Notes under the pieces: model-generated
Told to the model about the DNA's origin: nothing
What the model saw: the letters and a program-made list of their open reading frames with translations, nothing else
The model's database searches: none
NCBI RefSeq assembly: GCF_000020525.1
Contig: NC_011026.1
Span: 2,400,001-2,464,000, forward strand
Reading direction: 5' to 3'
From: Chloroherpeton thalassium ATCC 35110
GTDB taxonomy: Bacteria > Bacteroidota > Chlorobiia > Chlorobiales > Chloroherpetonaceae
DNA length: 64,000 bases
Program-made: the position numbers and the translations under genes
Shown here: positions 41,599-50,324 of the stretch, piece by piece
Position numbering within the stretch: the stretch's first letter is position 1
How the letters are laid out: each line of letters opens with the position of its first letter

Positions 41599-44544
41599 AT
41601 GATAAGAAGTCGGTTAGTCCTTTTTTCATGTGGGCTTTTAGCCCTAACGTTATCAGCGTTTGTTCAGGTTGGGCTCGCGGCGGTTGATAAAACGAGCAAG
41701 CAAAAGAATGCGAGCGTGTCGGCGTATTCGGTTTCGGCAACGGCCTACAAAAAGCAACGAGCGACTTGGCAGGAAAGTGAAATTTTGCCAAATGTGGTGG
41801 TGGTAAAATATCGCGAAAGTGCGTCTGCATCGGTAAAGTCGAGCAGCACATTATCGTCGTCCTATTCTGATTTGAATATTTTAAGCGAGCGAAAGCTTTG
41901 CCCAACGATTGCCAGTTCCACTATTTCTACCAAATCGAGCACGCAATCCGCATCCGCGTCGGCGTCACTTGCTCAGCTTGCCGTTTTCACGTATGCGTCG
42001 ACCCAAGATCCTCAAACCGTTGCCGATCTGCTTTCTGAGGATGAAAATATCGAATACGCTGAGCCGTATTTTATTCGCCAAACGTTCTACTCGCCAAGCG
42101 ATACGTACTACAGTTCGTCTTGGTGGCTCGAGTTGATTGAAGCAGCCAAAGCGTGGGAAATCACCAAAGGGGATGAAACAGTAGCCATCGGCATTGTGGA
42201 TACAGGCGTTGAATGGTATCATCCCGATTTGGAAGATAAAATTATGTACAACAGCGGCGAAATTGAAGACGATGGCATCGACAACGATGGCAACGGTTAC
42301 ATAGATGATTATATCGGCTGGGATTTTGGCAGCGCGGATAATTATCCTGAAACGGGCGGCTCTGGCGATAACGATCCTAACGAAGCCTCAGCTTATAGCA
42401 GCACGCATGGCACGCATTGCGCGGGAATTGCCGCTGCCGCAACCGATAACAGCATTGGCGTAGCATCCATTGGGTTTAACACAAAAATCATTCCTGTAAA
42501 AACATCCATTGATCAAGGCGCTGCCACATCGATTTATTACGGCATAGAAGGCATTCTATACGCCGCAGAGCGCGGGGCGAAAATTATCAGTTGTAGTTGG
42601 GGTGGCTCATCTTATTCTCGTTATGAGCAGGAAATCATTAACTATGTAACGGAAGATTTGGGCGCTTTGGTAGTGGCTGCTTCTGGAAACTCGGCAAAAA
42701 ACATCGATGAAGATCCCGTTTATCCGGCGGCTTATAAAAATGTGCTCTCGGTCGGTTCGGTGGCGCAAAACGATGTGAAGGCCACCTCTTCAAACTATGG
42801 AAAATATAAGTTAGATGTTTTTGCGCCAGGCGCCAGTATTTTGAGCACCTGGCGACCGGAAACATACAGTTCTATCAGTGGCACTTCGATGGCCTGCCCG
42901 ATGGTGGCGGGGCTGGCGGCGCTGGTAGCGGCGCAATATCCTGACTACACGCCGCAGCAAATCGCTGAGAAAATCAGGGTCACTGCCGACGCGATTGATT
43001 CAGAAAATCCAACTTACGATGGCTTGCTCGGAAAAGGACGAATCAACGCGTATCAAGCGGTTTCTGAAAGTTCCTCGCCGTCCATTCGCCTCCAAGACGT
43101 AACCTTTTTAGATGAGAACGACGATGGTCTGCTAAGTCAAGGTGAAGCGGTTAGTGTGCAAATAGAGGTGAAAAATTTATTGGCGACGGCTTCCAGCATT
43201 TCTCTCACGCTGGCTTCGGAAAGTGACGATATTACAATAACGCAAGCCTCACAAACGATTTCCAGTTTGAGCACAAACGAATCCGCCACCGTTTCTACGT
43301 TTCAGTTTGAAATAAATAGCAGTGTTGCCGAAAACACAGAGGTGGAATTTACGCTGACAATCACTGCCAATAGTGGGGCTTACACAAATGAAGAGCAGTT
43401 TTCGGGCGAGATTGAATCGTCTTACGTCACGCTCTATGCGAGCGGGAGCAATGTGATTTTTTCGCTCAATGGACAGGGCAACATTGGATATGATGATTTT
43501 CCAAACAATGAGTTGGGCGAAGGGCTGCTCTATGATGAAGTCGATATGCTGTATGAAGGCGCGCTGATTTTGGGGACGTCAGATTCCACAGTTGAAGATG
43601 TGGCCAGAACCAGCGGTTCATCCAAATCGGAAGATTTTTCAAACACCTATTTGACGAGCGTTCAGGCGCTGAATGAAACGATCTATCAAGTGAAATCGCG
43701 CTACGATGATTCGCCCGTTTCAAGCGATTCGCGCTTAAATGTGGATATTCAGGAAACCGGGTATCTATTCACCTCGTCGTCTTATACCGACATGGCGATC
43801 ATGAAATATGTCATCACCAACCATTCCGATGCCCAGCTTGATAGCTTCCATGTTGGGCTCTTGATGGATTGGGATGTCGTTTCCTATTCGGAAAACACCT
43901 CGGCGTATGATAGCGATGAATCGCTGCTGTATGTGTATCACTCAGATGGATATTATGCGGGGCTAAAAGCATTGGAATCGCCGAAAAGTGCGGCCATTCT
44001 CAACAATCAAAGCATTACAAGCTTGAGCGACGCCAAAAAGTGGAACTTGATTTCGGGCGGGATTCAAACGACGGCGATGTATGGCGACGTGGTCACTTTT
44101 GTGGGTGCGGGGAATTTTAGCATTCCAGCTGGCGATTCCATAACCGTTGGATTTGCGATGGTTTTTGGTCAAAGCCTGAGCGAACTGCTTGAAAATGCAA
44201 GCAACGCCAGCACAAAATGGAAAGCGATGACGGGCACTTTGGCAACGGAAGAAGAGGAAGAAACAACGATTTCTCAGTACAAACTTGATCAAAATTATCC
44301 CAATCCGTTTAATCCCACCACCACAATTGCCTACGAAATTCCCGCAGGGGCCAGCGCGCAATGGGTTTCGTTGAAGGTCTTTGATGTTTTGGGTCGGCAA
44401 GTAGCCACTTTGGTCAATGAGCGAAAATCGGCGGGGTCGTATCAGGTAACTTTCGACGCGTCTCATTTTGCCAGCGGCCTCTATTTGTATCGAATTCAAG
44501 CCGGATCGTATGTCGCCACGCGCAAAATGTTGCTGGTAAAATAA
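41599..44544 (+). CDS. Secreted subtilisin-like (S8) protease with T9SS sorting domain
   Basis: 981 aa from ATG 41599, chosen because a good signal peptide follows (MIRSRLVLFSCGLLALTLSA); the open frame upstream lacks one. Order: a Ser-rich propeptide (about 25-165), then the S8 catalytic domain with Asp201 in IGIVDTGVEW, His270 in HGTHCAGIAA and Ser430 in GTSMACPMVAGLAAL. A CARDB-like beta region follows (LDENDDGLLSQGEAVSVQIE), then a large uncharacterised region. The C-terminal type A sorting domain reads LDQNYPNPFNPTTTIAYEIP, then FDVLGRQVATLV, and ends in KMLLVK. The tail targets the protein through the type IX secretion system to the cell surface or medium. Two hairpins follow the gene. 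Confidence 0.9.
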   Translation: MIRSRLVLFSCGLLALTLSAFVQVGLAAVDKTSKQKNASVSAYSVSATAYKKQRATWQESEILPNVVVVKYRESASASVKSSSTLSSSYSDLNILSERKLCPTIASSTISTKSSTQSASASASLAQLAVFTYASTQDPQTVADLLSEDENIEYAEPYFIRQTFYSPSDTYYSSSWWLELIEAAKAWEITKGDETVAIGIVDTGVEWYHPDLEDKIMYNSGEIEDDGIDNDGNGYIDDYIGWDFGSADNYPETGGSGDNDPNEASAYSSTHGTHCAGIAAAATDNSIGVASIGFNTKIIPVKTSIDQGAATSIYYGIEGILYAAERGAKIISCSWGGSSYSRYEQEIINYVTEDLGALVVAASGNSAKNIDEDPVYPAAYKNVLSVGSVAQNDVKATSSNYGKYKLDVFAPGASILSTWRPETYSSISGTSMACPMVAGLAALVAAQYPDYTPQQIAEKIRVTADAIDSENPTYDGLLGKGRINAYQAVSESSSPSIRLQDVTFLDENDDGLLSQGEAVSVQIEVKNLLATASSISLTLASESDDITITQASQTISSLSTNESATVSTFQFEINSSVAENTEVEFTLTITANSGAYTNEEQFSGEIESSYVTLYASGSNVIFSLNGQGNIGYDDFPNNELGEGLLYDEVDMLYEGALILGTSDSTVEDVARTSGSSKSEDFSNTYLTSVQALNETIYQVKSRYDDSPVSSDSRLNVDIQETGYLFTSSSYTDMAIMKYVITNHSDAQLDSFHVGLLMDWDVVSYSENTSAYDSDESLLYVYHSDGYYAGLKALESPKSAAILNNQSITSLSDAKKWNLISGGIQTTAMYGDVVTFVGAGNFSIPAGDSITVGFAMVFGQSLSELLENASNASTKWKAMTGTLATEEEEETTISQYKLDQNYPNPFNPTTTIAYEIPAGASAQWVSLKVFDVLGRQVATLVNERKSAGSYQVTFDASHFASGLYLYRIQAGSYVATRKMLLVK

Positions 44545-44559
44545 AGTAGGAATGCAAAC

Positions 44560-44631
44560 GCGTGAAGCGGGGCAAGCTTCACGCGCTGCTAAAATTCATG
44601 TGAAAAAAGCCTTTTTTGCGGGCTCTTTTTT
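44560..44631 (+). terminator. Two terminator hairpins after the subtilase gene
   Basis: First stem GCGTGAAGC (44560-44568) / GCTTCACGC (44576-44584). Second stem AAAAAAGCC / GGGCTCTTTTTT at about 44602-44631, ending in T. The second is largely symmetrical and may also stop the convergent pgpH transcript. Confidence 0.65.
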
Positions 44632-44683
44632 CTCCTAACGGTTTTTCCAAAAAACGTATTTTGGGGGTTGCCTATCTTCTGTC

Positions 44684-46879
44684 TTAAAGCTTCTGTCCTG
44701 GATATTTAATCCGTTTGTGATGCGCGGCCATCAAGGTATTTAAAAAGATTCTTTTCAATTGGTTGATTTCATCGAGCGTGATCGGGCATTCGGTAAATTG
44801 ATTTTCGTCAAAGCGCTTTTTGACGACATTTTCAATCGTTTGGGAAATCGTGGTTTCGGTGTGTTCACTCAGCGAGCGCACAGACGCTTCCACGCCGTCG
44901 GCGAGCATCACGATGGCGGATTCCTTCGTTTGCGGCTTTGGCCCCGGATATTGAAAATCTTCAATAGGAAGGCCGTTCGGTGTGATTTTAAGTGCTTTAT
45001 CAAAGAAAAACTGCATAACGGATGTGCCATGATGCTGCGGGATAAAATCCAAAATCACTTCCGGTAATTTGTATTGCCTGCCGATGGCGACGCCGTCGCT
45101 GACGTGTGCAGCGATAATGCGGCTGCTGTAAATCGGATCGAGCTTATCGTGAGGGTTTGCGCTGCTTTGATTTTCCGTAAAATAATTTGCGTTAGGTGTT
45201 TTGCCAATGTCGTGAAAATATGCGCCTACCCGGCAAAGAAGCTGATTGGCGCCGATTTCAGCCGCAGCTCTTTCCGAAAGCATGCTGACCATCATGGTGT
45301 GGTGAAATGTGCCGGGCGCTTGAAGGCTCATTTCTTTCAAAAGTGGGTGGTTGGTGTCGGAAAGTTCCAGCAGCGCCAAATCGGTGGTGATGCCGAATGT
45401 TTTTTCAATCAGCAGCACGATTGGGTAAATGAAAAAGCAAAGCATCGAGCTGATAGCGGCGTAAAAAATATCGTTCAAAATTTCTTCCAACGGACTGAGT
45501 CGCGAAAGGCTAAATGCGGTAATCGAAAGCAAATAGCCGACAAAAATGAGCAAAACGGTTAGAAAAATTTGCGTGCGTTGGCGCAAATCCTTGATGACAA
45601 AAACACCGATGCCGCCAGAAAAAATGCTCGCAATTGCAAATTGAAAATCGTTGCCGCGAATGGTGGCCGCGAGCAGCGAAATGGTGATGGTTGCGAAAAG
45701 CGCAATTCGCGAATCGAAAAGGGTGGTAAAAAGAATAGCAGCAAGACCGATAGGTACAATGTAAGGTGACATCCAATCGTAATGGAGCGCTTGCCAGGTG
45801 GCGATTAATTCGAGCAGAATGATAATGCAGATCAAGGCCAGCGCGGCATTGTCGTGATAAATTCTTTCGCGGAAAAGGTAAATGAAAAACGAGAAAAGCG
45901 AGCTGATGATAATAACCGTGAGAAATTTTCCAATGTAAATGCGGATTTCGCCCGTATCGGCCTCGCGCTCAGCTTTGGCGCGAAGAAACGAGTCGAGCAT
46001 CCGCTTCGTGAGCGGCGTCATGCGCTCGCCGCGTGAGATGATTTTTTCATTTTCGCGAACAATTCCATCGGCGATCGGCACGGCGCTTTCGGCTCGTTTT
46101 TTGGCCAGCTGGGTTTCTTTGCCGTCAAAAAGAATATTCGGCGTTAGGAACGGCTTGGCTAATTTCAAAGCTAAACTAACCGTATCGCTATTTTGGCTTA
46201 AATTTCTGCCGAGGCGTTTGGCTGTTAGCTCTTTAAACGCCAGAACGGCTTCGTCGTAATCGCGCACGGAAGAGGCTTGGTGCACGGTTTCTTCGCGGTC
46301 GTTTTCCGAGCGAATAACAAATTTAGAGGAATTGATGGAGGGTTTCGTTTCGTCTAAAATGCCGTCGGAAAGTAGAATGGAAATTTCTAACGGAATGACG
46401 CGGCGATATTTTTGAAGAAGCGAGGATTTTTCTTTATCTGTTAGGCTTTGTTTGTAATTTCCCAAAAGAAGCTGAAATTCTTTTGCCGACAAATCTTTAA
46501 GAAACGGTTCTCGGCGCAAATTGACCAGAGAATCTTGGCTCAGGTATTGCGAGTTTAATTTTGCGGCGATCGTTGCGGTTAAAGAGTCCAGATAGCGTTG
46601 AAAATGGTCGGGTGAAAACTCCTTGTGGCTCCGCCGAAAAACTGGCAAAACCGACTGGCGCGCAACTTCTTTTTGCAGTTCGTATTCTTTTAAATCCTTA
46701 TAAATTGGGAAAGTAAAGGGCGCAACAACATCGGACTGGAGCCAAGGCGAGCCGATATCATAATTGTAAGTAGAGATTTTATTTCTTGGAAAAAGCGTGG
46801 CGACAATGGCCATATATGCGATAAAAATCCCGAAACGAATATATTTATTGTCTTTCAGCAGCTTTTTGTCTAATCTCAT
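44684..46879 (-). CDS. pgpH: Cyclic-di-AMP phosphodiesterase PgpH (7TM-HD)
   Basis: 731 aa membrane enzyme that hydrolyses c-di-AMP. An N-terminal helix (about residues 15-32) leads to a long extracytoplasmic 7TMR-HDED domain (about 45-310), seven transmembrane helices (about 315-495), and a cytoplasmic HD domain. Metal ligands: PGTFHHTMMVSMLSERAAAE, AYFHDIGKTPNANYFTENQ (HD pair), IIAAHVSDGVAIG, and IPQHHGTSVMQFF. The domain order matches Listeria PgpH. It is convergent with the subtilase and divergent from trpE. Confidence 0.91.
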   Translation of the reverse strand: MRLDKKLLKDNKYIRFGIFIAYMAIVATLFPRNKISTYNYDIGSPWLQSDVVAPFTFPIYKDLKEYELQKEVARQSVLPVFRRSHKEFSPDHFQRYLDSLTATIAAKLNSQYLSQDSLVNLRREPFLKDLSAKEFQLLLGNYKQSLTDKEKSSLLQKYRRVIPLEISILLSDGILDETKPSINSSKFVIRSENDREETVHQASSVRDYDEAVLAFKELTAKRLGRNLSQNSDTVSLALKLAKPFLTPNILFDGKETQLAKKRAESAVPIADGIVRENEKIISRGERMTPLTKRMLDSFLRAKAEREADTGEIRIYIGKFLTVIIISSLFSFFIYLFRERIYHDNAALALICIIILLELIATWQALHYDWMSPYIVPIGLAAILFTTLFDSRIALFATITISLLAATIRGNDFQFAIASIFSGGIGVFVIKDLRQRTQIFLTVLLIFVGYLLSITAFSLSRLSPLEEILNDIFYAAISSMLCFFIYPIVLLIEKTFGITTDLALLELSDTNHPLLKEMSLQAPGTFHHTMMVSMLSERAAAEIGANQLLCRVGAYFHDIGKTPNANYFTENQSSANPHDKLDPIYSSRIIAAHVSDGVAIGRQYKLPEVILDFIPQHHGTSVMQFFFDKALKITPNGLPIEDFQYPGPKPQTKESAIVMLADGVEASVRSLSEHTETTISQTIENVVKKRFDENQFTECPITLDEINQLKRIFLNTLMAAHHKRIKYPGQKL

Positions 46880-47096
46880 AAATTTCGGTTTTGCGCGGAA
46901 TTTCCCTGAAAAAACAGGTATTTTGGCGCATTCAAAAGAGCGCTCTTTTTACATCAAAAAATCAGGTAATGGGCAAGCCATCGGCTTGTTTCTTGTCTGC
47001 GCCGGTTAGCCTCCGGTTGCTGCAGAAATAAATCGCCTGGTGGTTACAATGGAAAATTAGCGAACGCATGAGCCCAAAACCAAAAATCAGTACGAA

Positions 47097-48608
47097 ATGC
47101 AAGACATACAATGTAATGCTAAAAACCATAAACCTGAACAGCCGATTTTCAACTTTCAGGTTGTTTGGGAAGAACTACTTGCCGATACGGAAACGCCGGT
47201 TTCCGTTTATTTAAAGCTGCAATCCAAATATTCTTGCTTGCTCGAGTCGGTCGAAGGTGAGGATTTTCTGGCGCGGTTTTCTTACATCGGCGTGCGTCCT
47301 TTTGCCATTTTTCGCGCGTGGCTGGACAACGCTTTTGAGATCGACATTTTGGATGAAAAATATAGCGCCTTAAAAAATGTGGTGGAGGGCGAAACCGACA
47401 TTCGAAAAGCGGTGGAAAAATCGCTCGGCGCGTGCAATAATTTTTCCAAAATCAACGGCAACCTCAATCGCCAAATGATGACTTCCGGCGCGTTTGGCTT
47501 TTTCGGTTACGACACGCTGCATCTTGTTGAGGAAGTTCCAAAAGCGCAAGCGCCCGATCCGGCCAACTTGCCCGACATTTTGCTGATGTTTTATGATACG
47601 CTCGTCGTGTTTGATAATATCAAGCGAAAAATTTTCATCGTCTCAAATTACCTGGACGAAGCCGGCAAAGCAGAAGCGCACGAGAAAATCTCTGCTCTGA
47701 AGGAACAAATATTTACGCCGCTCACAAAAGCGCAGATTGCTTTGGAAAAAGAGTGCGAGGCGCCAGTTTATTCCAACACGGAGCGGGAAGCGTATTTGGA
47801 AAAAGTGCGCACAGCAAAAGAGTACATCAAGGCCGGCGATATTTTTCAGGTGCAAATTTCTCAGCGATTGCGGCGCGAACTCAATACGCGTCCGTTTGAT
47901 GTGTATCGAATGTTGCGAACCATCAACCCCTCGCCGTATCTATTTTATTTTGAATTGGAGGATGCGCAAATCGTTGGCTCGTCGCCGGAATTGCTTGTAA
48001 AGGTTGAAAAAAATAGCGCGGGCGAACGCGTAGTGGAAACGCGCCCGATTGCTGGCACGCGGCCTCGCGGCAAATCGCCGGAAGCCGACGCAGAAATTGC
48101 CAAAGAGCTTTTGAGCGACGAAAAAGAACGCGCCGAACATTTGATGCTGATTGATTTAAGCCGAAACGATGTAGGGCGCATCGCGAAAATTGGTTCGGTG
48201 AAAACAACAGAAATGATGGTTATCGAGCGCTATTCGCATGTGATGCACATAGTCAGCAATGTGGAAGGCTATTTGCGCGACGAATTTTCGCCGATGGATG
48301 CGTTTTGGGCGTGTTTTCCAGCCGGAACGCTCACCGGCGCACCGAAAATTCGTGCGATGGAAATCATTTACGAGCTTGAGAAAGAAAAGCGCGGCATTTA
48401 TGGCGGCGCTGTCGGCTATTTTGATTTCAACGGCAATTTGAATACGGCAATTGCAATTCGCACGATGGTGGTAAAGGGAAAAACGATTTACTTCCAAGCG
48501 GCTGGTGGCATTGTTGCAGATTCCAAGCCGGAAAACGAATATGAGGAAACCATGAACAAAATGCGAGCCGGCCTGCGCACAGTGGAAAAGCTTGTTTCGG
48601 GTGAGTGA
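47097..48608 (+). CDS. trpE: Anthranilate synthase component I
   Basis: Converts chorismate to anthranilate, with ammonia from a partner glutaminase. 503 aa. The N-terminal regulatory domain has LLESVEGEDFLARFSYIG, whose LLES motif is the feedback tryptophan site. The chorismate-binding domain has AGDIFQVQISQRLRRE, RPIAGTRPRGKSPEADAEIA, KERAEHLMLIDLSRNDVGRI, SHVMHIVSNVEGYL and FPAGTLTGAPKIRAMEIIYE. Aminodeoxychorismate synthase PabB is the alternative, but length and the LLES motif support TrpE. trpG is not adjacent; trpD is 22 kb away. Confidence 0.92.
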   Translation: MQDIQCNAKNHKPEQPIFNFQVVWEELLADTETPVSVYLKLQSKYSCLLESVEGEDFLARFSYIGVRPFAIFRAWLDNAFEIDILDEKYSALKNVVEGETDIRKAVEKSLGACNNFSKINGNLNRQMMTSGAFGFFGYDTLHLVEEVPKAQAPDPANLPDILLMFYDTLVVFDNIKRKIFIVSNYLDEAGKAEAHEKISALKEQIFTPLTKAQIALEKECEAPVYSNTEREAYLEKVRTAKEYIKAGDIFQVQISQRLRRELNTRPFDVYRMLRTINPSPYLFYFELEDAQIVGSSPELLVKVEKNSAGERVVETRPIAGTRPRGKSPEADAEIAKELLSDEKERAEHLMLIDLSRNDVGRIAKIGSVKTTEMMVIERYSHVMHIVSNVEGYLRDEFSPMDAFWACFPAGTLTGAPKIRAMEIIYELEKEKRGIYGGAVGYFDFNGNLNTAIAIRTMVVKGKTIYFQAAGGIVADSKPENEYEETMNKMRAGLRTVEKLVSGE

Positions 48609-48640
48609 AACCGCTACTTACCTGAAATCGTAATGAAATC

Positions 48641-48679
48641 AGAACTTTATTTCCCTGAGGAAGTAAAGTTCTTTTTTTT
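48641..48679 (+). terminator. Rho-independent terminator after trpE
   Basis: AGAACTTTATTTCC and GGAAGTAAAGTTCT form a near-perfect stem around a CTGA loop, followed directly by T8. Confidence 0.85.
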
Positions 48680-48724
48680 TACATCAGATGAAAATCAAAA
48701 CTTAAAAGCACAGCTATTTTATCT

Positions 48725-50257
48725 ATGAATAAAAAAGCAAAAGTTTCACTGGTTCTCGCACTGATTGTGGGAATGCTCGTTGGAGGATTTTTATTCTCTA
48801 AAATTGAAATTCATGTGAAATCTAATGAGAGCGAAGCTTCCACGAATGCGATTCAAAGTCAAGTTACCAATTCCGTTGTCCCAGCTAAAGATAGGGAAAT
48901 TCGCACGCTGCAAGATTTCAACAACGCTTTTGTAGAAATCGCCCAAAACACAAAGCCTTCCGTTGTAACTGTTTTTACCGAACAAACCATTAGCCGAAAA
49001 GTGGTCAATCCGTTTCAATTTTTCGGATTTGGCAGTCCGTTTGATCAATTCTTCCAAAACCCAAATGGGCAAGGGCAAAGTCCCACGCAAAAAGAACTTC
49101 GCAAAGGCTTGGGTTCGGGGGTCGTTGTCAGCCACGACGGCTACATTTTGACGAACAACCATGTCGTTGATAAGGCCGATACGATTTACATCCGAACCTA
49201 CGATGAGCGCACACTGCCGGCCAAAATAATCGGCACAGACCCTAAAACAGACATCGCGGTTATCAAAGTTGAAGACAAGGATTTGAAACCCATTAAAATC
49301 GGTGACAGCGATAATTTGCGAGTTGGCGAGTGGGTGATTGCAGTTGGTAGTCCGTTAGGTGAGAACTTGGCGGAAACGGTGACGCAAGGCATTGTGAGTG
49401 CGAAAGGTCGCGCGAATGTTGGCTTGGCTGATTATGAAGACTACATTCAAACCGACGCTGCGATTAATCCAGGAAACTCAGGTGGCCCGCTTGTCAACAT
49501 CAATGGGGAGCTAATCGGCATCAACTCGGCCATTGCAAGTCAAACCGGCGGATTTCAAGGCATCGGATTTGCTGTGCCGTCAAACATGGCGCAAAAAGTC
49601 ATGGAATCTTTGATCCGATATGGAAAAGTCACGCGCGGTTGGTTGGGCGTTACCATTCAAGACATCAATGAAAACATCGCGAAAGGGTTGGACTTGGATG
49701 AAAAATCCGGTGTGTTGGTCGGCTCTGTTTTGGATGACGGTCCGGCAGAAAAGGCTGGCCTCAAAACCGGCGATGTGATTATCGAGATAGATGGCCAGAA
49801 GGTCAAGAATTCAGTTGAGCTGAGGAACAAAGTTGCATCGACTGCACCTGGCGAGAGCATCAAATTAACGATTCTCCGTGATGGAAAGGAAAAGACGATC
49901 TCCGTTAAGCTTGGGGAATTGCCTTCCGATGAGGCGCTGGCAAATGTAGCTTCTGGTGGTAGCGAAAGTGTGAAATCGCTGCTCGGGCTTACGCTATCGC
50001 CTGCCAGCCGCGAGCTTGCTTCAAAATATGGCTTTGATTCGGATGAAAAAGGTGTGGTGATTACGCAAATTGAGCCAGCGAGCGTTGCGTTTCGTGAAGG
50101 TTTGCGTGAAGGCGACTTGATTTTAGCTGTTAACAAAGTTCGCGTGAAAAACTTAAGTGAGTTTGAAAAACAAGTCAAGAAAATTTCAAAAGGCGACACC
50201 GCACTCTTTTTGATCGAACGCAAAGGCAGCAAGCTCTTTATTGCCTTCACACTTTAA
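48725..50257 (+). CDS. Periplasmic Do/HtrA serine protease
   Basis: Protease and chaperone for misfolded envelope proteins, 510 aa. An N-terminal signal anchor (about residues 7-26) is followed by a trypsin-like domain with catalytic His146 (ILTNNHVVDKAD), Asp176 (DPKTDIAVIKVED) and Ser252 (INPGNSGGPLVNI). Two PDZ domains follow, about 300-390 (GWLGVTIQDINENIAKGLDL, GPAEKAGLKTGDVIIEIDGQ) and 415-505 (EPASVAFREGLREGDLILAV). Layout equals DegP/DegQ. Monocistronic between two terminators. Confidence 0.93.
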   Translation: MNKKAKVSLVLALIVGMLVGGFLFSKIEIHVKSNESEASTNAIQSQVTNSVVPAKDREIRTLQDFNNAFVEIAQNTKPSVVTVFTEQTISRKVVNPFQFFGFGSPFDQFFQNPNGQGQSPTQKELRKGLGSGVVVSHDGYILTNNHVVDKADTIYIRTYDERTLPAKIIGTDPKTDIAVIKVEDKDLKPIKIGDSDNLRVGEWVIAVGSPLGENLAETVTQGIVSAKGRANVGLADYEDYIQTDAAINPGNSGGPLVNINGELIGINSAIASQTGGFQGIGFAVPSNMAQKVMESLIRYGKVTRGWLGVTIQDINENIAKGLDLDEKSGVLVGSVLDDGPAEKAGLKTGDVIIEIDGQKVKNSVELRNKVASTAPGESIKLTILRDGKEKTISVKLGELPSDEALANVASGGSESVKSLLGLTLSPASRELASKYGFDSDEKGVVITQIEPASVAFREGLREGDLILAVNKVRVKNLSEFEKQVKKISKGDTALFLIERKGSKLFIAFTL

Positions 50258-50293
50258 ACGAAGTTGGAAATAATTTTCAGGGGATTTTTTGAG

Positions 50294-50322
50294 AAAACGG
50301 CGCTCCCAAAAGCGCCGTTTTT
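50294..50322. terminator. Bidirectional terminator between htrA and the GGDEF gene
   Basis: AAAACGGCGCT / AGCGCCGTTTT stem around CCCAAA, with T on one side and A on the other, lying between the convergent stops at 50257 and 50325. Confidence 0.85.
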
Positions 50323-50324
50323 AG

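Noticed and set aside
44759-45562. Plus-strand frames inside pgpH
   Set aside because: They mirror the conserved HD and membrane domains of the minus-strand gene and show no family features.
46980-47096. Trp attenuator before trpE
   Set aside because: Only a weak GC hairpin and no Trp-rich leader peptide or T-run was found.
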